Source of the DNA: Prorocentrum cordatum
Lineage: Eukaryota > Sar > Dinophyceae > Prorocentrales > Prorocentraceae
DNA: 64,000 bases
Direction of reading: 5' to 3'
Assembly (NCBI GenBank): GCA_963575745.1
Contig: CAUYUJ010016483.1
Span: 157,501-221,500 of the forward strand
Positions 10,963 to 21,303 of this stretch are shown piece by piece (positions within the stretch are counted from its first letter, which is position 1; every line of letters starts with the position of its first letter). A program made the translations under genes and the position numbers. Below the pieces are notes generated by a model. It saw only the letters and a program-made list of their open reading frames with translations, was not told the origin of the DNA and did no database searches.

Positions 10963-11007
10963 GCAAGAAAACCAAAATGGTCCTTCGTGCGGCCAGCGGC
11001 TCGCTCC

Positions 11008-11850
11008 ATGAATGCCACGCCATTCCAGGAGCGTGATGATCACGAGCAGGCGTTTGGTGGGACTGTCAAGGTGAACGACCCGAGTGTAGTCGGTCATGAA
11101 GCACGGGAGCATCCGGCAACGAAGCCTCTTCCCAATGCTGATCTGGTGCGGGTGTCAACGTGCCTCTGCTCGACGGCTGCCAGCCTTGTATTTTTCGCCG
11201 GAACAACGCAGCGTTGGGCAGATAACCAGAGGCAGGCGCTGAAACGGTTGGATGCGATATTCTCACGATTGCTTCCTTTGAGTTCGATCCCTCTAGCAGT
11301 TCATGAAGGTCCCAGCCCCTCCCTTGTTGAAGTCGCATCCCTGATGAAGTCCGAACTCTCAACCATCGTCTTAGCGACAGTATACTGCCCAGCTTGGCGC
11401 ATCAGCTGGATTCAAAGCTTCCTGATGACTGTCATATACAATTACAGCTGCTGCCACAAGCTATTCTTGGAGGCAGTCAAGGGTGGGCCGAACACCGACT
11501 GCGAGATACGGTTTGTCGAAGAAGCAATGCGGCTATTGGGCTTCACGTCGAACGCTTTTCGAGAGGATCATCCAGCGTGGATCGAATGGCATTGGACGAT
11601 TGCTCGGCAGGGTGATCGCGACTACGACGTGTGGTTGTACCAGTTCAAAGATATCACGAGTTGCAATCCCGTCACGCTTTCACGGGACTTCACTGCTCTC
11701 AAAGACACTTCTGTGGTGCCAAACCTCAGGCGCGCAGCAGTAATCTCCATGCCACTGAAGGACAGGAATGGTGATTCGCACGAAGAGTTCAACACGAGGC
11801 TCTGCAAGGCCTTAGACCTTGCAGTAGCAGAGGCGAGATCTGTAGGCTGA
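11008..11850 (+). CDS. Intact 280-aa ORF, unknown function (possible retroposed gene)
   Basis: The cleanest coding candidate in the window: one uninterrupted frame from ATG to TGA, mixed amino-acid composition, no low complexity, and no comparably long ORF on the other strand. The protein begins MNATPFQERDDHEQAFGG. It has an Arg/Leu-rich helix (QRQALKRLDAIFSRLLPL, residues about 76-93), a Trp/Cys/aromatic middle (WRISWIQSFLMTVIYNY, about 129-145, possibly a buried or membrane-leaning helix) and a charged second half with WIEWHWTIARQGDRDYDVWL. It ends with a predicted helix LCKALDLAVAEARSVG. No family recognised. The frame is open 7 codons upstream of the chosen ATG but has no earlier ATG. No intron is needed, and an SL-like motif lies upstream, so a processed retroposed gene is plausible. 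A retroelement accessory protein is the main alternative. Confidence 0.5.
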   Translation: MNATPFQERDDHEQAFGGTVKVNDPSVVGHEAREHPATKPLPNADLVRVSTCLCSTAASLVFFAGTTQRWADNQRQALKRLDAIFSRLLPLSSIPLAVHEGPSPSLVEVASLMKSELSTIVLATVYCPAWRISWIQSFLMTVIYNYSCCHKLFLEAVKGGPNTDCEIRFVEEAMRLLGFTSNAFREDHPAWIEWHWTIARQGDRDYDVWLYQFKDITSCNPVTLSRDFTALKDTSVVPNLRRAAVISMPLKDRNGDSHEEFNTRLCKALDLAVAEARSVG

Positions 11851-12915
11851 ACTCGATTTCTCGGTCTTGCGTATTGCAGATGCACTCGAGGTTCTGTTGC
11901 TGTTCCTCCGTTGCCCTATTTCTGCTGTTGTTGCTCCTCTTGAGCGTGCGTGGCTCCACGCAGTCCGCCCTGGAATGCGGATCTTTGAGACGCAGACTGT
12001 AAACATGCAGAGGTCTGTTTGGGTGCGTGTCTCACGTTCAGTGCTCTTACTGCTTGCAGAGGATTGGCTGGTGGTGGTCACTAAACAATGCCATTTGAGA
12101 GCAAGAGATGCTGATGTTTTTCGCAGTTTCCAGCCTCTCGGGGCCCTCCCGGGGCCAACGGACCGTCGAACAACCGTTCAGGATGAAAAGTTGGTCCTGT
12201 GGGGCCCTGGGGTCCAGGACTTGTTTACCTCAGAACCTGTTCTCTTCAAACCGAAGCACTGGGGTGTATATGATCAAGTCTAAGGGCACTGGGGAGTTCG
12301 CGACTGACGCCTTCTGCTTGTTGTCTGGCCCCAGGGCCCTCACGGATCGATCGGACTACAGGAAACCCGCGCATTGATGGTGTCGGGAGTCTTGCACGTT
12401 TCTGTTCACGATGCTGCGTTTTGTTCAAGGCACCGAGTTTCGGGATCATTGGACGCGCGTCAAGGAGCTTCGATTGCAGCTTTACAATCTGCCACCATGT
12501 CTTCCAGCTCAACGTGTCTTTCGATGAGACTTTCTGGGCTCCCATGCCCTGGGTCCATGAGATGCATCGGTCGTCGGGGTCCCAGATGTTCGCGGTCTCT
12601 TTTGGCTTGTGGCCGAAGTCCTCCCGTAACCCGAACGCAACTACTCCGATCAGCCTGCGTGATGGCGCGTGGGACCGAAGCCTCTGACAAGGTGCTAGAA
12701 GGGACAAAGAAACGCGGGCCTGGGCCCGCGTGCTCCAAAAGTTCTGGCGCATAGCTAAGCTTTAGCTGTGACGTAGTGCCACCGACTCGCGGATAAGTGA
12801 GGGGACTGGCGGGTGGGTGGCGGGGTGAGTCGCGGGTGGGTCGCGGGTGGGTGGACGACGGCAACATCTACATCAACGCAACGCAGTAACAGCAGCAACC
12901 AGTTAGTGTAATCCT
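11851..12915. other. No assigned gene; weak minus-strand ORF
   Basis: A 168-codon minus-strand ORF (12752-12246) includes a protein-like stretch (KETANIWDPDDRCISWTQGM), but the plus strand is also open there. Neither resembles a known family. 12790-12865 is a short repeat of cgggtgggt units. Confidence 0.25.
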
Positions 12916-13039
12916 GGCATCGTTCGGACGTGTGCATTTTTCCTCGGCGAGAACCATCGAGGGCCATCCTGGACCATCGAGCAAAAATAACACGCACGAA
13001 ACCGAAACATGCACGGGAAATGGACGTCCGAGCGACGGC
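12916..13039. mobile_element. T5 TIR element, copy 1
   Basis: Left end ggcatcgttcggacgtgtgc, right end tggacgtccgagcgacggc; the ends are inverted complements over about 16 bp. The interior (cctcggcgag, cacgcacgaaaccga) is shared with three copies at 35966-36682. About 125 bp, non-coding. Confidence 0.75.
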
Positions 13040-13224
13040 AAGTAATGCGCCACCGCCTCTTGGGCGAACGATGTGAAAAGGGTGCCAACACTCTCACACT
13101 TAGATCTCCCGCCCAATAATGACGAGCCAACACCTCTTTCCGAGGCACTTTCCCCCTTTCAGCCTGCTCGGCGCATGACAAATCGGTGCGACTTCGGGGA
13201 GCGGTGAGGATTCGACACGCGAAG

Positions 13225-13470
13225 ATGTTCAGCCCTAGAAGAACGGCAGTCCATAGGAACATGCGTAACACATCGGAGGATTCAAGACCGAGTCGAGGGG
13301 CAATTCATGAGAACGTACGAAGCACACAGGATTCGAACCCCACTCGATGGGCAATACATGTAGGAACATACGTAAATCACAGGATTCGAGATCCAGGAGG
13401 GGCAATCTATGGGAACATCGGGAAGCACAAGTATTCGAGCCTGAGAGGACGGCGGCGAAGCCTATGGGGG
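13225..13470. repeat. Degenerate tandem repeat, about 55-60 bp unit
   Basis: Four to five units built on aggattcgagacc, ggggcaatacatg and ggaacatacgtaa. Confidence 0.65.
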
Positions 13471-13499
13471 CGAAGCGAAGCTTGCGGAAGGCTGCAGCG

Positions 13500-13722
13500 C
13501 ACTCCCAGAACGAGCACCCCAACCCAGGATGGTGCCTCCTGGGGCCTCCTGGGGCCTCCTGGGGGCGGGGAGCCGAGAAGCGCTGCCCGCACATCCCAAA
13601 AACAGGCGCGCGTCTCCTGGCGCCTCCTGGGACCGGATGGGGCCGACAAGCACTCCCCGAGCACATGTCCCAATCCAGAGCGTGTCTCCCGGGGCCTCCT
13701 GGGGGCGGGAGTCGGAGGTGGA
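13500..13722. repeat. GGCCTCCTGG-rich tandem repeat
   Basis: Starts with three direct ggcctcct-type decamers, then two diverged units of about 85 bp, each with a gcgcctcctgggaccgg-like block. Confidence 0.6.
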
Positions 13723-13734
13723 TAGACCTCCTAC

Positions 13735-13802
13735 CCTGTCACGTCGATTAAGGAATTGGCCGTTTTCGGTTCGCGAGAGGGTGTCGCGGCCGTCATTTTT
13801 GC
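13735..13802. repeat. Repeat shared with 36136-36208
   Basis: Direct copy (cacgtcgattaaggaattgg, then gccgttttcggttcg). In both places it lies downstream of T5 elements, so T5 and this segment may belong to one larger repeat. Confidence 0.6.
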
Positions 13803-14483
13803 GGGGCCAGGTCCGTCGGTTTCGGTCCTAGGCCGTTTTCATTAAAGGGAGGTTTGCTAAAAGGAAGGTTTGTCCACCGCCGAGGGAGGGCTGAAAGGCG
13901 CTCACCGAACCCACATCGCTGCATCGTTCTGGGGCCTCCGCAGGTTGTGGCAAGACTGCTCTGACGGATCCCTTCGTGGTGCTGAATTGCTAAGATGTCT
14001 CATTTGGAGGCCCTCTTGGTGCCAAATCGCGCGGAAGCCTCGGGCGAAACCGCCGTTCCTGCAGCCGCAGGTAGCGGCAGGATTGTTCTGACGAGCGTGG
14101 GTGTGGTGCTCATGTGCAAGGGAGTCAGCGAGAGCGTCCTTCCTGAGGTTCGGGTTCTCTCTGGCCAGGGCTTGTCGGAGGGAATTGTGAGGAAGTATCG
14201 CGGGAGCGTTGAACTCTCCCCCCGTCCGGTGCACATTGTTTTTTTCGATTGAAGTGCCCTTCCGGGGGCTCGCACCCTGTTTTTTATCAGGGGCAGTCTT
14301 GAGGGTCAAACTGCGTTGTTGGCCCCCGGTTTACAAGAACAACGGCTCCCGCCTGATACTTCCTCACACTTTATTGAAGAATCGCGCTTTCGCTTGGGAC
14401 GTCCTGGCAATTTACCACCAGATCGCGGCTCCCGCTTGATACTTCCTCACAATTTATTGAAGAATCGTCCTCCTCACTTCCCT
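13803..14483. other. No feature seen
   Basis: Short ORFs only. 14350-14380 and 14440-14465 share a ccgcctgatacttcctcaca phrase, a small local duplication. Confidence 0.4.
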
Positions 14484-14606
14484 CCTTCCTTCCCTTCCTC
14501 CTCCTCCTCCTCCTCCTTCCTCCTCCTCCTCCTTCCTCCTCCTCCTCCTCCCCCTCCTGCTCTTCCTCCTCCCTCCTCCTCTTCCTCCTTCTCCCTCCTC
14601 TCGTCG
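14484..14606. repeat. (TCC)n array
   Basis: Imperfect polypyrimidine trinucleotide array. Confidence 0.9.
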
Positions 14607-14980
14607 TGGTCGTCGTCGTCGTGGTGAGCCCGCTGTCTGTCCATCTTGGGGTCGGGTTGCCGCGGGTCGGCGTGTGCATCGCCAGCGCTGCCACTGGCCA
14701 GGCCGACGGTCCGCCGCTTGGCGGGGCCCGGTTTGCCGGCCTTTTGACATGCGCGTGTTCCAATGGCCCAGGTTGTTCTGCAGGCTTCGCATGAAGGCCT
14801 CCCTCGACGAGGTTCCCGGGGCGTTCCCGCAGGTTTTCGGAGCCTTTGGAATTGCTCGGTGGTCATCAGGGCCATTCCGAGACCCCCCAGAGGTCATAGG
14901 AGGCTTTCGTGTGCCTTCCAATCCCTCCGCGCTTTGTTTCCGCGCCAGTCTCCGCTCGCATCCACCTGCCCCGATGTTTC

Positions 14981-14983
<3 letters not shown>

Positions 14984-15020
<37 letters not shown>
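14984..15020 (-). repeat. Uninterrupted T37 tract (A37 on the minus strand)
   Basis: 37 consecutive T. Read on the minus strand this is a poly(A) tail-like tract following 15021-15400, as left by reverse transcription of a polyadenylated RNA. No coding sequence is recognised upstream of it on that strand. Confidence 0.9.
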
Positions 15021-15812
15021 CTCTTCAGTCTTCTCTACTCTTTCCCTGTATCTTTATTTTCATGTCGTTCGTACTCCATTGTGCAATTCCTCAGTTCTTC
15101 GCATCCCGCCCACTCCTCCCGAGGCCCCCCCATCCCGCCCGCCCCCGCTCGCATTCCGCATTTCTCCCAAATTATTCCCAGCCGCTCCTCCAGATTCCTC
15201 CGTGCGACCCGCTCCTCCGCACTCCTCCCGGCTCCTCTTCCCCGCTCTTTGCCGCTCCTCCTCCTGAGACCTTATTCTTGTCCATTCCGTCCCAATCCAC
15301 CCCGCGCCCGCTCGCTCCTTTCGACGCGGTTGCAGTTCTCGTTATCCCCCCGCCCTGCTCTCCCGACATCCCGCTTTTTGTCCGACTTCCACGAAACTCG
15401 TGGCTGACGCCAGGTCGCAGCTGTGCGCCCCCCCGCGGGGGTATCCACGATGTGTTCCTTCAAGGGGGCGGTGCGTGGCGCTGTTTGTGGCGCGACCCAT
15501 GGCGAAATTTATTTCTAACCTGTGTCGGGGTGGCTGGCGCGAGCCATGGCGCATGCTGAGGCCGGTCGATGCTCAAATCGTCGCCCCCCTTCCTTGTTGT
15601 CCTCCCCCCCCCTTCCTCCGATCCCTTCGTCCTCGTTATCCCCCGTTATCTGTTCCCCTTCGTTTTCAAGGGCTTCACCGACCACGAGCGGCAGGGGATG
15701 AATGCGCCCCCCGAGAGGGGGTGCGATCGAATGCGAAGAGGGCGGGTGTCCAGGGTTTGGGCTACGCATCTTGAGTGACAAGCGAGCGTATCAGAGCGAA
15801 CAATCTTAAACT
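15021..15812. other. C-rich sequence, no gene seen
   Basis: Pyrimidine-rich with small ORFs. The gtgcgtggcgctgtttgtgg block recurs partly as ggtggctggcgcgagccatg. Confidence 0.35.
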
Positions 15813-15813
15813 G

Positions 15814-15870
<57 letters not shown>

Positions 15871-15871
15871 G
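15813..15871. repeat. (GTT)n array
   Basis: Pure GTT array. The next 100 bp (CG-rich stem then ttatattttcattg) match 16994-17060, so this is another border of the GTT-bounded repeat. Confidence 0.95.
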
Positions 15872-15994
15872 AGTATCAATGACTTAGCATGTGTTACAGG
15901 TGGACATTTCAGAGGCGCCATGGCGCTCTCGCCGGGGCGCCGGTTATATTTTCATTGAAAGTGAAACTCACGTTCGAGCGGTTTGGGGGGCCGC

Positions 15995-16690
15995 CAAAAC
16001 CGGCCCCCCAACAACAACAACGCTCCCGTCTGAGATTTCCCCCTTGTTTACTCAGGTATGGTGTTCTTGCTCGCCGCCGACAGCCGCCGTCCTAACAACC
16101 AGCGCTCCCGCTCGATATTCTCGTCAGTTTTATCTTGGACTGGCGCGTTTGTCTTTCTCTCATCGGCGCCGCCCCCAGCAAAAACAACGCTCCCGCTCGA
16201 GGTTTCCTCCCTTTTTTACTCAAGGCGGTGTTTGTCCTCGCCGCCGAGAGCCGCCGCCCCGACAAAACCATCGCTCCCGCCCGAGACTCCTTTCCGTTGT
16301 ACGCTGGGCTGGCGCCCAACTCTTTTTTGAATTGGCGCCGCCACTAGCAAGAACAATGCTCCCGCTCGAGATTTCGTTCCTTTTCCCTTGGGACTGTGCT
16401 GTTCATCGCCGCCGACAGCCCCCGTCCTGACAAAACCACGGCTCCCGCTCGACGCTTCTTATTCAAGGCGGTTCTCCTCCTCGCCGCCGAAAGCCGCCGT
16501 CCCAACAAAATCAACGTTCCTGCTCGAGACTTCGGTTTGTTTGGCGCTGGACTAGCGCCCTACTCTTTTCCAACAACAACAACAACCCTGCTCGAGACTT
16601 CCTCCCTTTCTATTCAGGGCCAGGTCTTTGCCTCACCGCCGACGGCCCCCATCCCCACCAACGCAATCCTGTCGTTCGATATTTCCTTGT
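15995..16690. repeat. Dimeric satellite, about 80 + 85 bp subunits
   Basis: The block gctcccgctcgag recurs at about 16021, 16110, 16187, 16271, 16349 and 16440 and in altered form at 16519, 16589 and 16667. Spacings alternate around 77-79 and 84-91 bp. One subunit carries cgccgccgacagccgccgtc, the other ggcgctggactagcgcc-like sequence, so the true period is about 165 bp. Confidence 0.8.
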
Positions 16691-16934
16691 GTTTTCCCTT
16701 TCGCTGGGGTTCCACTGGTGGTTTCGCATCGGCGCAGCAAGGCGCGGGCATGTGTTTTCGAGGCGGGATATGTCGCAATTCCTCGGAGGAGGTGTTTGCA
16801 AGACCTCATTGGCCGCGAGATCTGGGAATGGTAATAACGGACCCCGCTATAGAGCAAGAGTCCACCATTACGTGGATGGCTATCATGATGGTCGCATGCT
16901 TCGTGTGGAAACATCGCGCATGAGGGCTGCATGA

Positions 16935-17440
16935 TTGTTGTTGTTGCCGCTGCTGTTGTTGCAATAGCACGTTAATGGCTAAACCTGTATTATTGTTGGA
17001 CACCCTAAAGGCGCCCTGGCGCTCTCGCCAGGGCGCCGGCTACATTTTCATTGCAAATGAGGCTCGCGCTCGAGCGGTTCGGGGGGCCAACAAAACCGGC
17101 CCCCCCGAACAACGGTTGCGCACCTGCCAGGGCCATCATCCCTGTCAAGTAATACCATGCGGGACACATTCGTTTTTTCTTCGCGCGCGCACGCCGAAAT
17201 CTCCAAAAACCATTGGGTTCTGTGGGTGTGTACCCCACGCCAGTGTAGTAGCCACGGTCGTCCGCACGCCACGAAGTGAAGTGTCCCAACGTCATAGGGC
17301 GGGAAGCTGGGTTTGGGTGGTCGCGAAGAGTCGTTTGGATATTTGGTAGAGCTTGTAATGCCCCCCCACGAAGTGGGGGTATTGCCTGGTGTCGTATGAA
17401 AACCCTGGCACTGGGGAGAACACCACGCGTTCGGGTAAAA
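16935..17440. mobile_element. GTT-bounded element, copy 2
   Basis: Starts with a short GTT run, then tggcgctctcgccagggcgc (a 7-bp-stem hairpin) and gctacattttcattgc. It continues with ggttgcgcacctgccagggc through aaaaccctggcactgg, shared with copy 1 at 7603-7890, and ends at (GTT)n. It lacks the AT-rich insert of copy 1. Confidence 0.65.
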
Positions 17441-17444
17441 TGAT

Positions 17445-17512
<68 letters not shown>

Positions 17513-17762
17513 CTGTTGTTGTTGCTGTTGTTGATGATGTTGCTGTAATTGTTGTTGACGGTGGTTATGATGATGATGTTGTTGTTGTTGTTGCTGTTGT
17601 TGGTGATGTTGTTGCTGATGATGGTGATATTGCTGTTGTTGCTGTTGTTGTTGTTGCTGTTGTTGCTGTTGTTGCTGTTGATGTTGCTGTTGCTGTTGCT
17701 GTTGCTGGTGCTGTTGTTGTTGTTGGCGGTAGTGGTGGTGGTGTCGTTGTTGCTGTTGTTGA
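17441..17762. repeat. (GTT)n array with GTC, GCT and GAT variants
   Basis: About 320 bp. The minus strand reads as poly-Asn/Gln/Ser in its three frames; no protein inferred. Confidence 0.95.
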
Positions 17763-17980
17763 TTGGGGGCCGTTTTGGGCAGTACCCTGAAACGCAGCTG
17801 GCACCGAGGCGAGAGCGCCCGGGCGGATATAGGGGGAACGATTCTCCCCCTCCATGCATCGCCCCCCCCCCCCCCCACGAAGCGACGCCCAACGGTGACT
17901 TCGGGCTGGGCTGGGGTCGTTGGGTAGATGCAGTCGAGGTGCTGAGACAAGGAACGCTCCCTCCCCCCCGCCATCCGGAG

Positions 17981-18060
17981 ACACCGCGCCCCTCGACGTC
18001 GTGCTGGCGGCGGACGTGCTGTACTTCGAGGCGCAGGAGCCCTTCGTCAACGCCCTGCAG
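17981..18060 (+). CDS. Candidate exon of a METTL21-like (Methyltransf_16) protein methyltransferase
   Basis: The frame reads DTAPLDVVLAADVLYFEAQ followed by EPFVNALQA. The hydrophobic (L/F)DxxLxADVLY motif followed by an acidic residue and an L..L helix is characteristic of the post-motif region of seven-beta-strand lysine methyltransferases of the METTL21/FAM86 type, which methylate chaperones or elongation factors using S-adenosylmethionine. Only this segment is visible. An AG precedes it (ccatccggag) and CAG or CCAG lies at its end (ccctgcag, then gcctcccag), so it fits a short exon between introns. The downstream intron would be the (GGA)n array. The rest of the gene is not found here, so it may be an isolated exon or a pseudogene fragment. 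The family call rests on motif recognition alone. Confidence 0.5.
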
Positions 18061-18095
18061 GCCTCCCAGGGTGGCGGGCCCCCCCTCGTACCCAC

Positions 18096-18203
18096 TCGAG
18101 GATGGGGAGGAGGGGGAGGAGGAGGGGGAGGAGGAGGAGGAGGAGAAGGAGGAGGAGGAGGAGGAGGAAGAGGAGGAGGAGGAGGAGGAGGCGGAGGATG
18201 AGG
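18096..18203. repeat. (GGA)n array
   Basis: Polypurine trinucleotide array directly after the candidate methyltransferase exon. Confidence 0.95.
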
Positions 18204-18286
18204 AATAATAGGAAGAAGAATAAGCCGGGGGCAAGCCGCGATGTCACGAGAGGGCGAGTTGTTTCCTCCCTTCTCCGAAGGCAGTC

Positions 18287-18533
18287 CCTGCTACGTCGGT
18301 GGTGCAGCCTGCGCCGAAAGCAGACGCTGCGCACAGTCGGAAACGGGTGGCGTCAGTGACAACGCACTGCTCGCACGCTCGGGTGGGCAGCTGAGTCGGA
18401 GACGGACTGGACCAGGGTTGCCCTCAGAGCGGGCATGCTCTGCAGTCCGCAACCAAAGCGATGTGAGTTGTGTGTGCGTTGTATATTGCAACGCGTCTGT
18501 ATGCGAATGGTTTACAATGTTGTGGAGATGTTG
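18287..18533. repeat. Direct repeat D, left copy
   Basis: From ctgctacgtcggtggtgcag and gcctgcgccgaaagcagacg to gcaacgcgtctgtatgcg. Colinear with 20634-20915. The pair brackets the 1.6 kb element. Confidence 0.7.
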
Positions 18534-19015
18534 GCAAATTACAGGTTGTCATCCGAAAAGTTCTCCCGAATTCGATTTCGGCATGGCGCGAGTGCTCAGC
18601 GCGCCAGAGCTGGACTTCAGCGGATCTGTCGAGTGATCGTTGAGATCTAGTGTCGTTGTTGTGGACGCCCTTGGGACCAGCAGCAGCGCCGTTGAGACGC
18701 CGCACCAGCAACAGCGCAGCCGCATCAGCCCCAGCCACAGACGCAGGCCGGCGCAGCCGCAGCAGTCCTATCCAGCTTGTTTGGTCGCCTCATAAGGGGC
18801 GTCATGTGTGCGTCCTGACAGAAAAAGTAGCAACGGTCGCCACCTAAATGGGCGGCGCAGGTGCATTCCGTCCGCATTGCGAAGGGCCCCACGAGCGCCT
18901 GACTACAGGGACTCGGTGGTCCACACTCCTGGGCCGTGGTAGATACCCGCTATGACAGCCGGGGGAGGCCGCGATGTCACGAGAAGGCGACCGACGGCAG
19001 GCCCTGATGCCTTTT
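18534..19015. other. No gene seen
   Basis: 18962-18990 (ccgcgatgtcacgagaaggc) is a partial repeat of 18236-18262; otherwise unremarkable. Confidence 0.4.
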
Positions 19016-19184
19016 TTTATAGTTTGGGGCATGACGGGCGTCATGGCCCCAGCTCCCCCCCCTATGACGTAACGCTCCCCCCCCAGTGCGTTCTGGGCAC
19101 TGCCGCCGTGCGCATTGGGATCCGCGTAGGTGTCCGCGTAGGAATCCGCATAGGAGTCTGGTCCGCAGTCGTCGTCGTCGTCAT

Positions 19185-19229
<45 letters not shown>

Positions 19230-20460
19230 GCGCGCGGACGCGGCTGTTTTTTATTCCGGGCCGATGACGGCAATCATCTGGGGGGGAGTGGAGGGGGTCG
19301 ATGACGTCACGCTTCGCGCTGGCGGCGTCTGGGAATGTTCAGGAATAACGGAGGACGGGTAGCGCTAGCATGTGGGTGGCGATTTGAACCACCGTGCCTG
19401 CGTGCACCAAAGCGCCTGTGTGCACCACGGCGCCTGCGTACACCGCACCGCCTATGTACACCACAGCAACCGCGTGCAACACAGCGTCAGTTTGTGCCAC
19501 CGTGCCCGCGGGCACAACAGCTCTAGTGTACAACGCAGCGCCTGCGTACACAACTTCAGCCGTGTGAAACACAATACCAGGGTACACCACAATGCTTGCG
19601 TGCATTCCAGTGCCTGTGTGCACCGCGGCGCCTGCGTGCACCAAAGCAACCGTGTGCAACACAACACAATTGTTTTTGTATAGGGTGGTCGAAGGAATCC
19701 TTGACAAAATGGAGCGCTTGTGGAGTCCGCAGACAACAGTCGAAAATAATCCTTGTGGATAAAGGAGCGCTGGTGGACTCTACGAGTCCCCCCGAGTCCG
19801 CCCGCATCACCCTGACCGTTCCCATCTGCGTCCACGATGCTCCAGGTAATTGGCCGTTCTAGAGCCGAGTCGACCGATTCAAGAAACCATTCTGCGGTGC
19901 ACGCTGAGATGCGCACGTGCGCTGTAGCGCCAATCCGCACGACAGGGGGTAAGGACGAGGAGGAGGTGGAGGAGGAGGAGGAGGAGGAGGAAGAGGAGGA
20001 GGAGGAGGGGGAGAAAGAGGTGGAGGTGGAGGTGGAGGGAGGAGGGAAAAACGTCGCATTCGAATATCAGCACTTTCCTGGCGTGGCGTTTAGTTGTCCG
20101 CAGCAAAACCTCACGCACATGCTCTTTCTACCTGTCCTATGCGCGCAGGCAGTGTGGTGTACACCAGCGCTGCGTTGGACGAGGATGTGGTGGTGTAGAC
20201 AGGCGCTGTGGCGTGCACAGGCGCTGCGGTGCACGCAAGCAATGTGGTGTACACAGGCGTTGTGTTGCACATGGTTGCTTCGGTGTGCACGTGTACGCCG
20301 GCGCTTTAGTGTACGCAAGCACTGCGGTGTACACAGGCGCTGCGTTGCACACGGTTGTTCAGGTGTACGCAGACGCTGTGGTGTACACGCGCGCTGTGTT
20401 GCATGCGAGCGTTATGTTTTACACAGGCGCAGTAGGGCAGATCACCACCTACATGCTGCT

Positions 20461-20495
<35 letters not shown>

Positions 20496-20623
20496 TTGTC
20501 GCTCGTCGCGTCGTGCGCGCGGGCGCGGCGGTGGTGCTGGAGCCACACGGCGGGGGGGGGGTTACATCATACCCCCCCCCCGCCCCCTCTCCTTTTATGA
20601 CGCCCGTCATCGCCGAACATAAA
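19016..20623. mobile_element. 1.6 kb TIR/foldback element, copy 1
   Basis: The ends are inverted repeats of about 65 bp built around the palindrome atgacgggcgtcat, with a flanking C-run and a tgacgtaac block. Inside are a (CGT)n run (19168-19230), a left arm of roughly 21-bp units (gcaccacggcgcctgcgt), a conserved centre (about 19690-19950), a (GGA)n run, and a right arm with the same units inverted (ggtgtacacaggcgctgcg). Copy 2 at 46084-47719 has the same order throughout. No transposase-like ORF: the ORFs are low-complexity repeats of V, A, C, H and Q. Likely a non-autonomous DNA element. Confidence 0.8.
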
Positions 20624-20633
20624 GTAGCGCGTT

Positions 20634-20915
20634 CCTGCTACGTCGCTGGTTCAGCCTGCGCCGAAAGCAGACGTTGCGCACAGTCGGAAACTGGTCTCGT
20701 TCGTGACAGCGCCGTCCTGCAGCCTTTAAGGCAGGAGCGTCTAGCGTGAAGAGGGTCCCCACCACTGGCAGTTATCGCGCGGTGGGGTGCGCACAGGAGC
20801 TGGAGACGGACAAGACCAGGGGTGCCCGCAAAGTTGGTTCGCTCTGGAGTTCGTTACCAGGAGGATGTGAGTTGCGTGTCCTGTATCTTGCAACGCGCAT
20901 GCGCGCGAGATGTTT
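20634..20915. repeat. Direct repeat D, right copy
   Basis: Matches 18287-18533 in the same orientation (ctgctacgtcgctggttcag to gcaacgcgcatgcgcgcg). Confidence 0.7.
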
Positions 20916-20935
20916 ACATGTGGATGGGTGAAGTG

Positions 20936-21303
20936 GAGGGGGAGGAGAGGAATGCGGAGGAGGACGTCAGGGGGCAATCAGAGAAAAAAGGAGGATGAGG
21001 AGCAGGAGCAGGCGCAAGCGCCTCATGTTAGAAAACAGGATTCCCATAGAGGGAACCAAAGGTCCATATCTTGAGTTCCGAATCGACAGAGGGGGAGGAG
21101 CGGGAGGAGGAGGAGGATGAGGAGGAGGAGGAAGAGGAGGATGATGAGGAGGAGGAGGAGGAGAAAGAGTAGGAGGAGGAGGAGAAGGAGGGTGAGGAGG
21201 AGGAGGAGGAAGCGGAGGAGGAGGAGGAAGAAAAGGAGGAGGAAGAGGAGGAGGAGGAGGAGGAGGAGGAGGAGGGGAGGAGGAGGAGGAGGAGGAGGAC
21301 AGC
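20936..21303. repeat. (GGA)n polypurine array
   Basis: About 370 bp of GGA/GAG with GAA interruptions. A pyrimidine-rich TCC stretch follows at 21690-21834, so the two could pair as a large imperfect inverted repeat. Confidence 0.95.

Noticed and set aside
10987-11007. Upstream non-ATG start for the 280-codon ORF
   Set aside because: The frame is open seven codons further upstream but without ATG; the ATG at 11008 is the first usable start after the SL-like motif.
18287-20915. Complete LTR retrotransposon
   Set aside because: The direct repeats are real, but no gag, protease, RT, primer-binding site or polypurine tract is visible between them.
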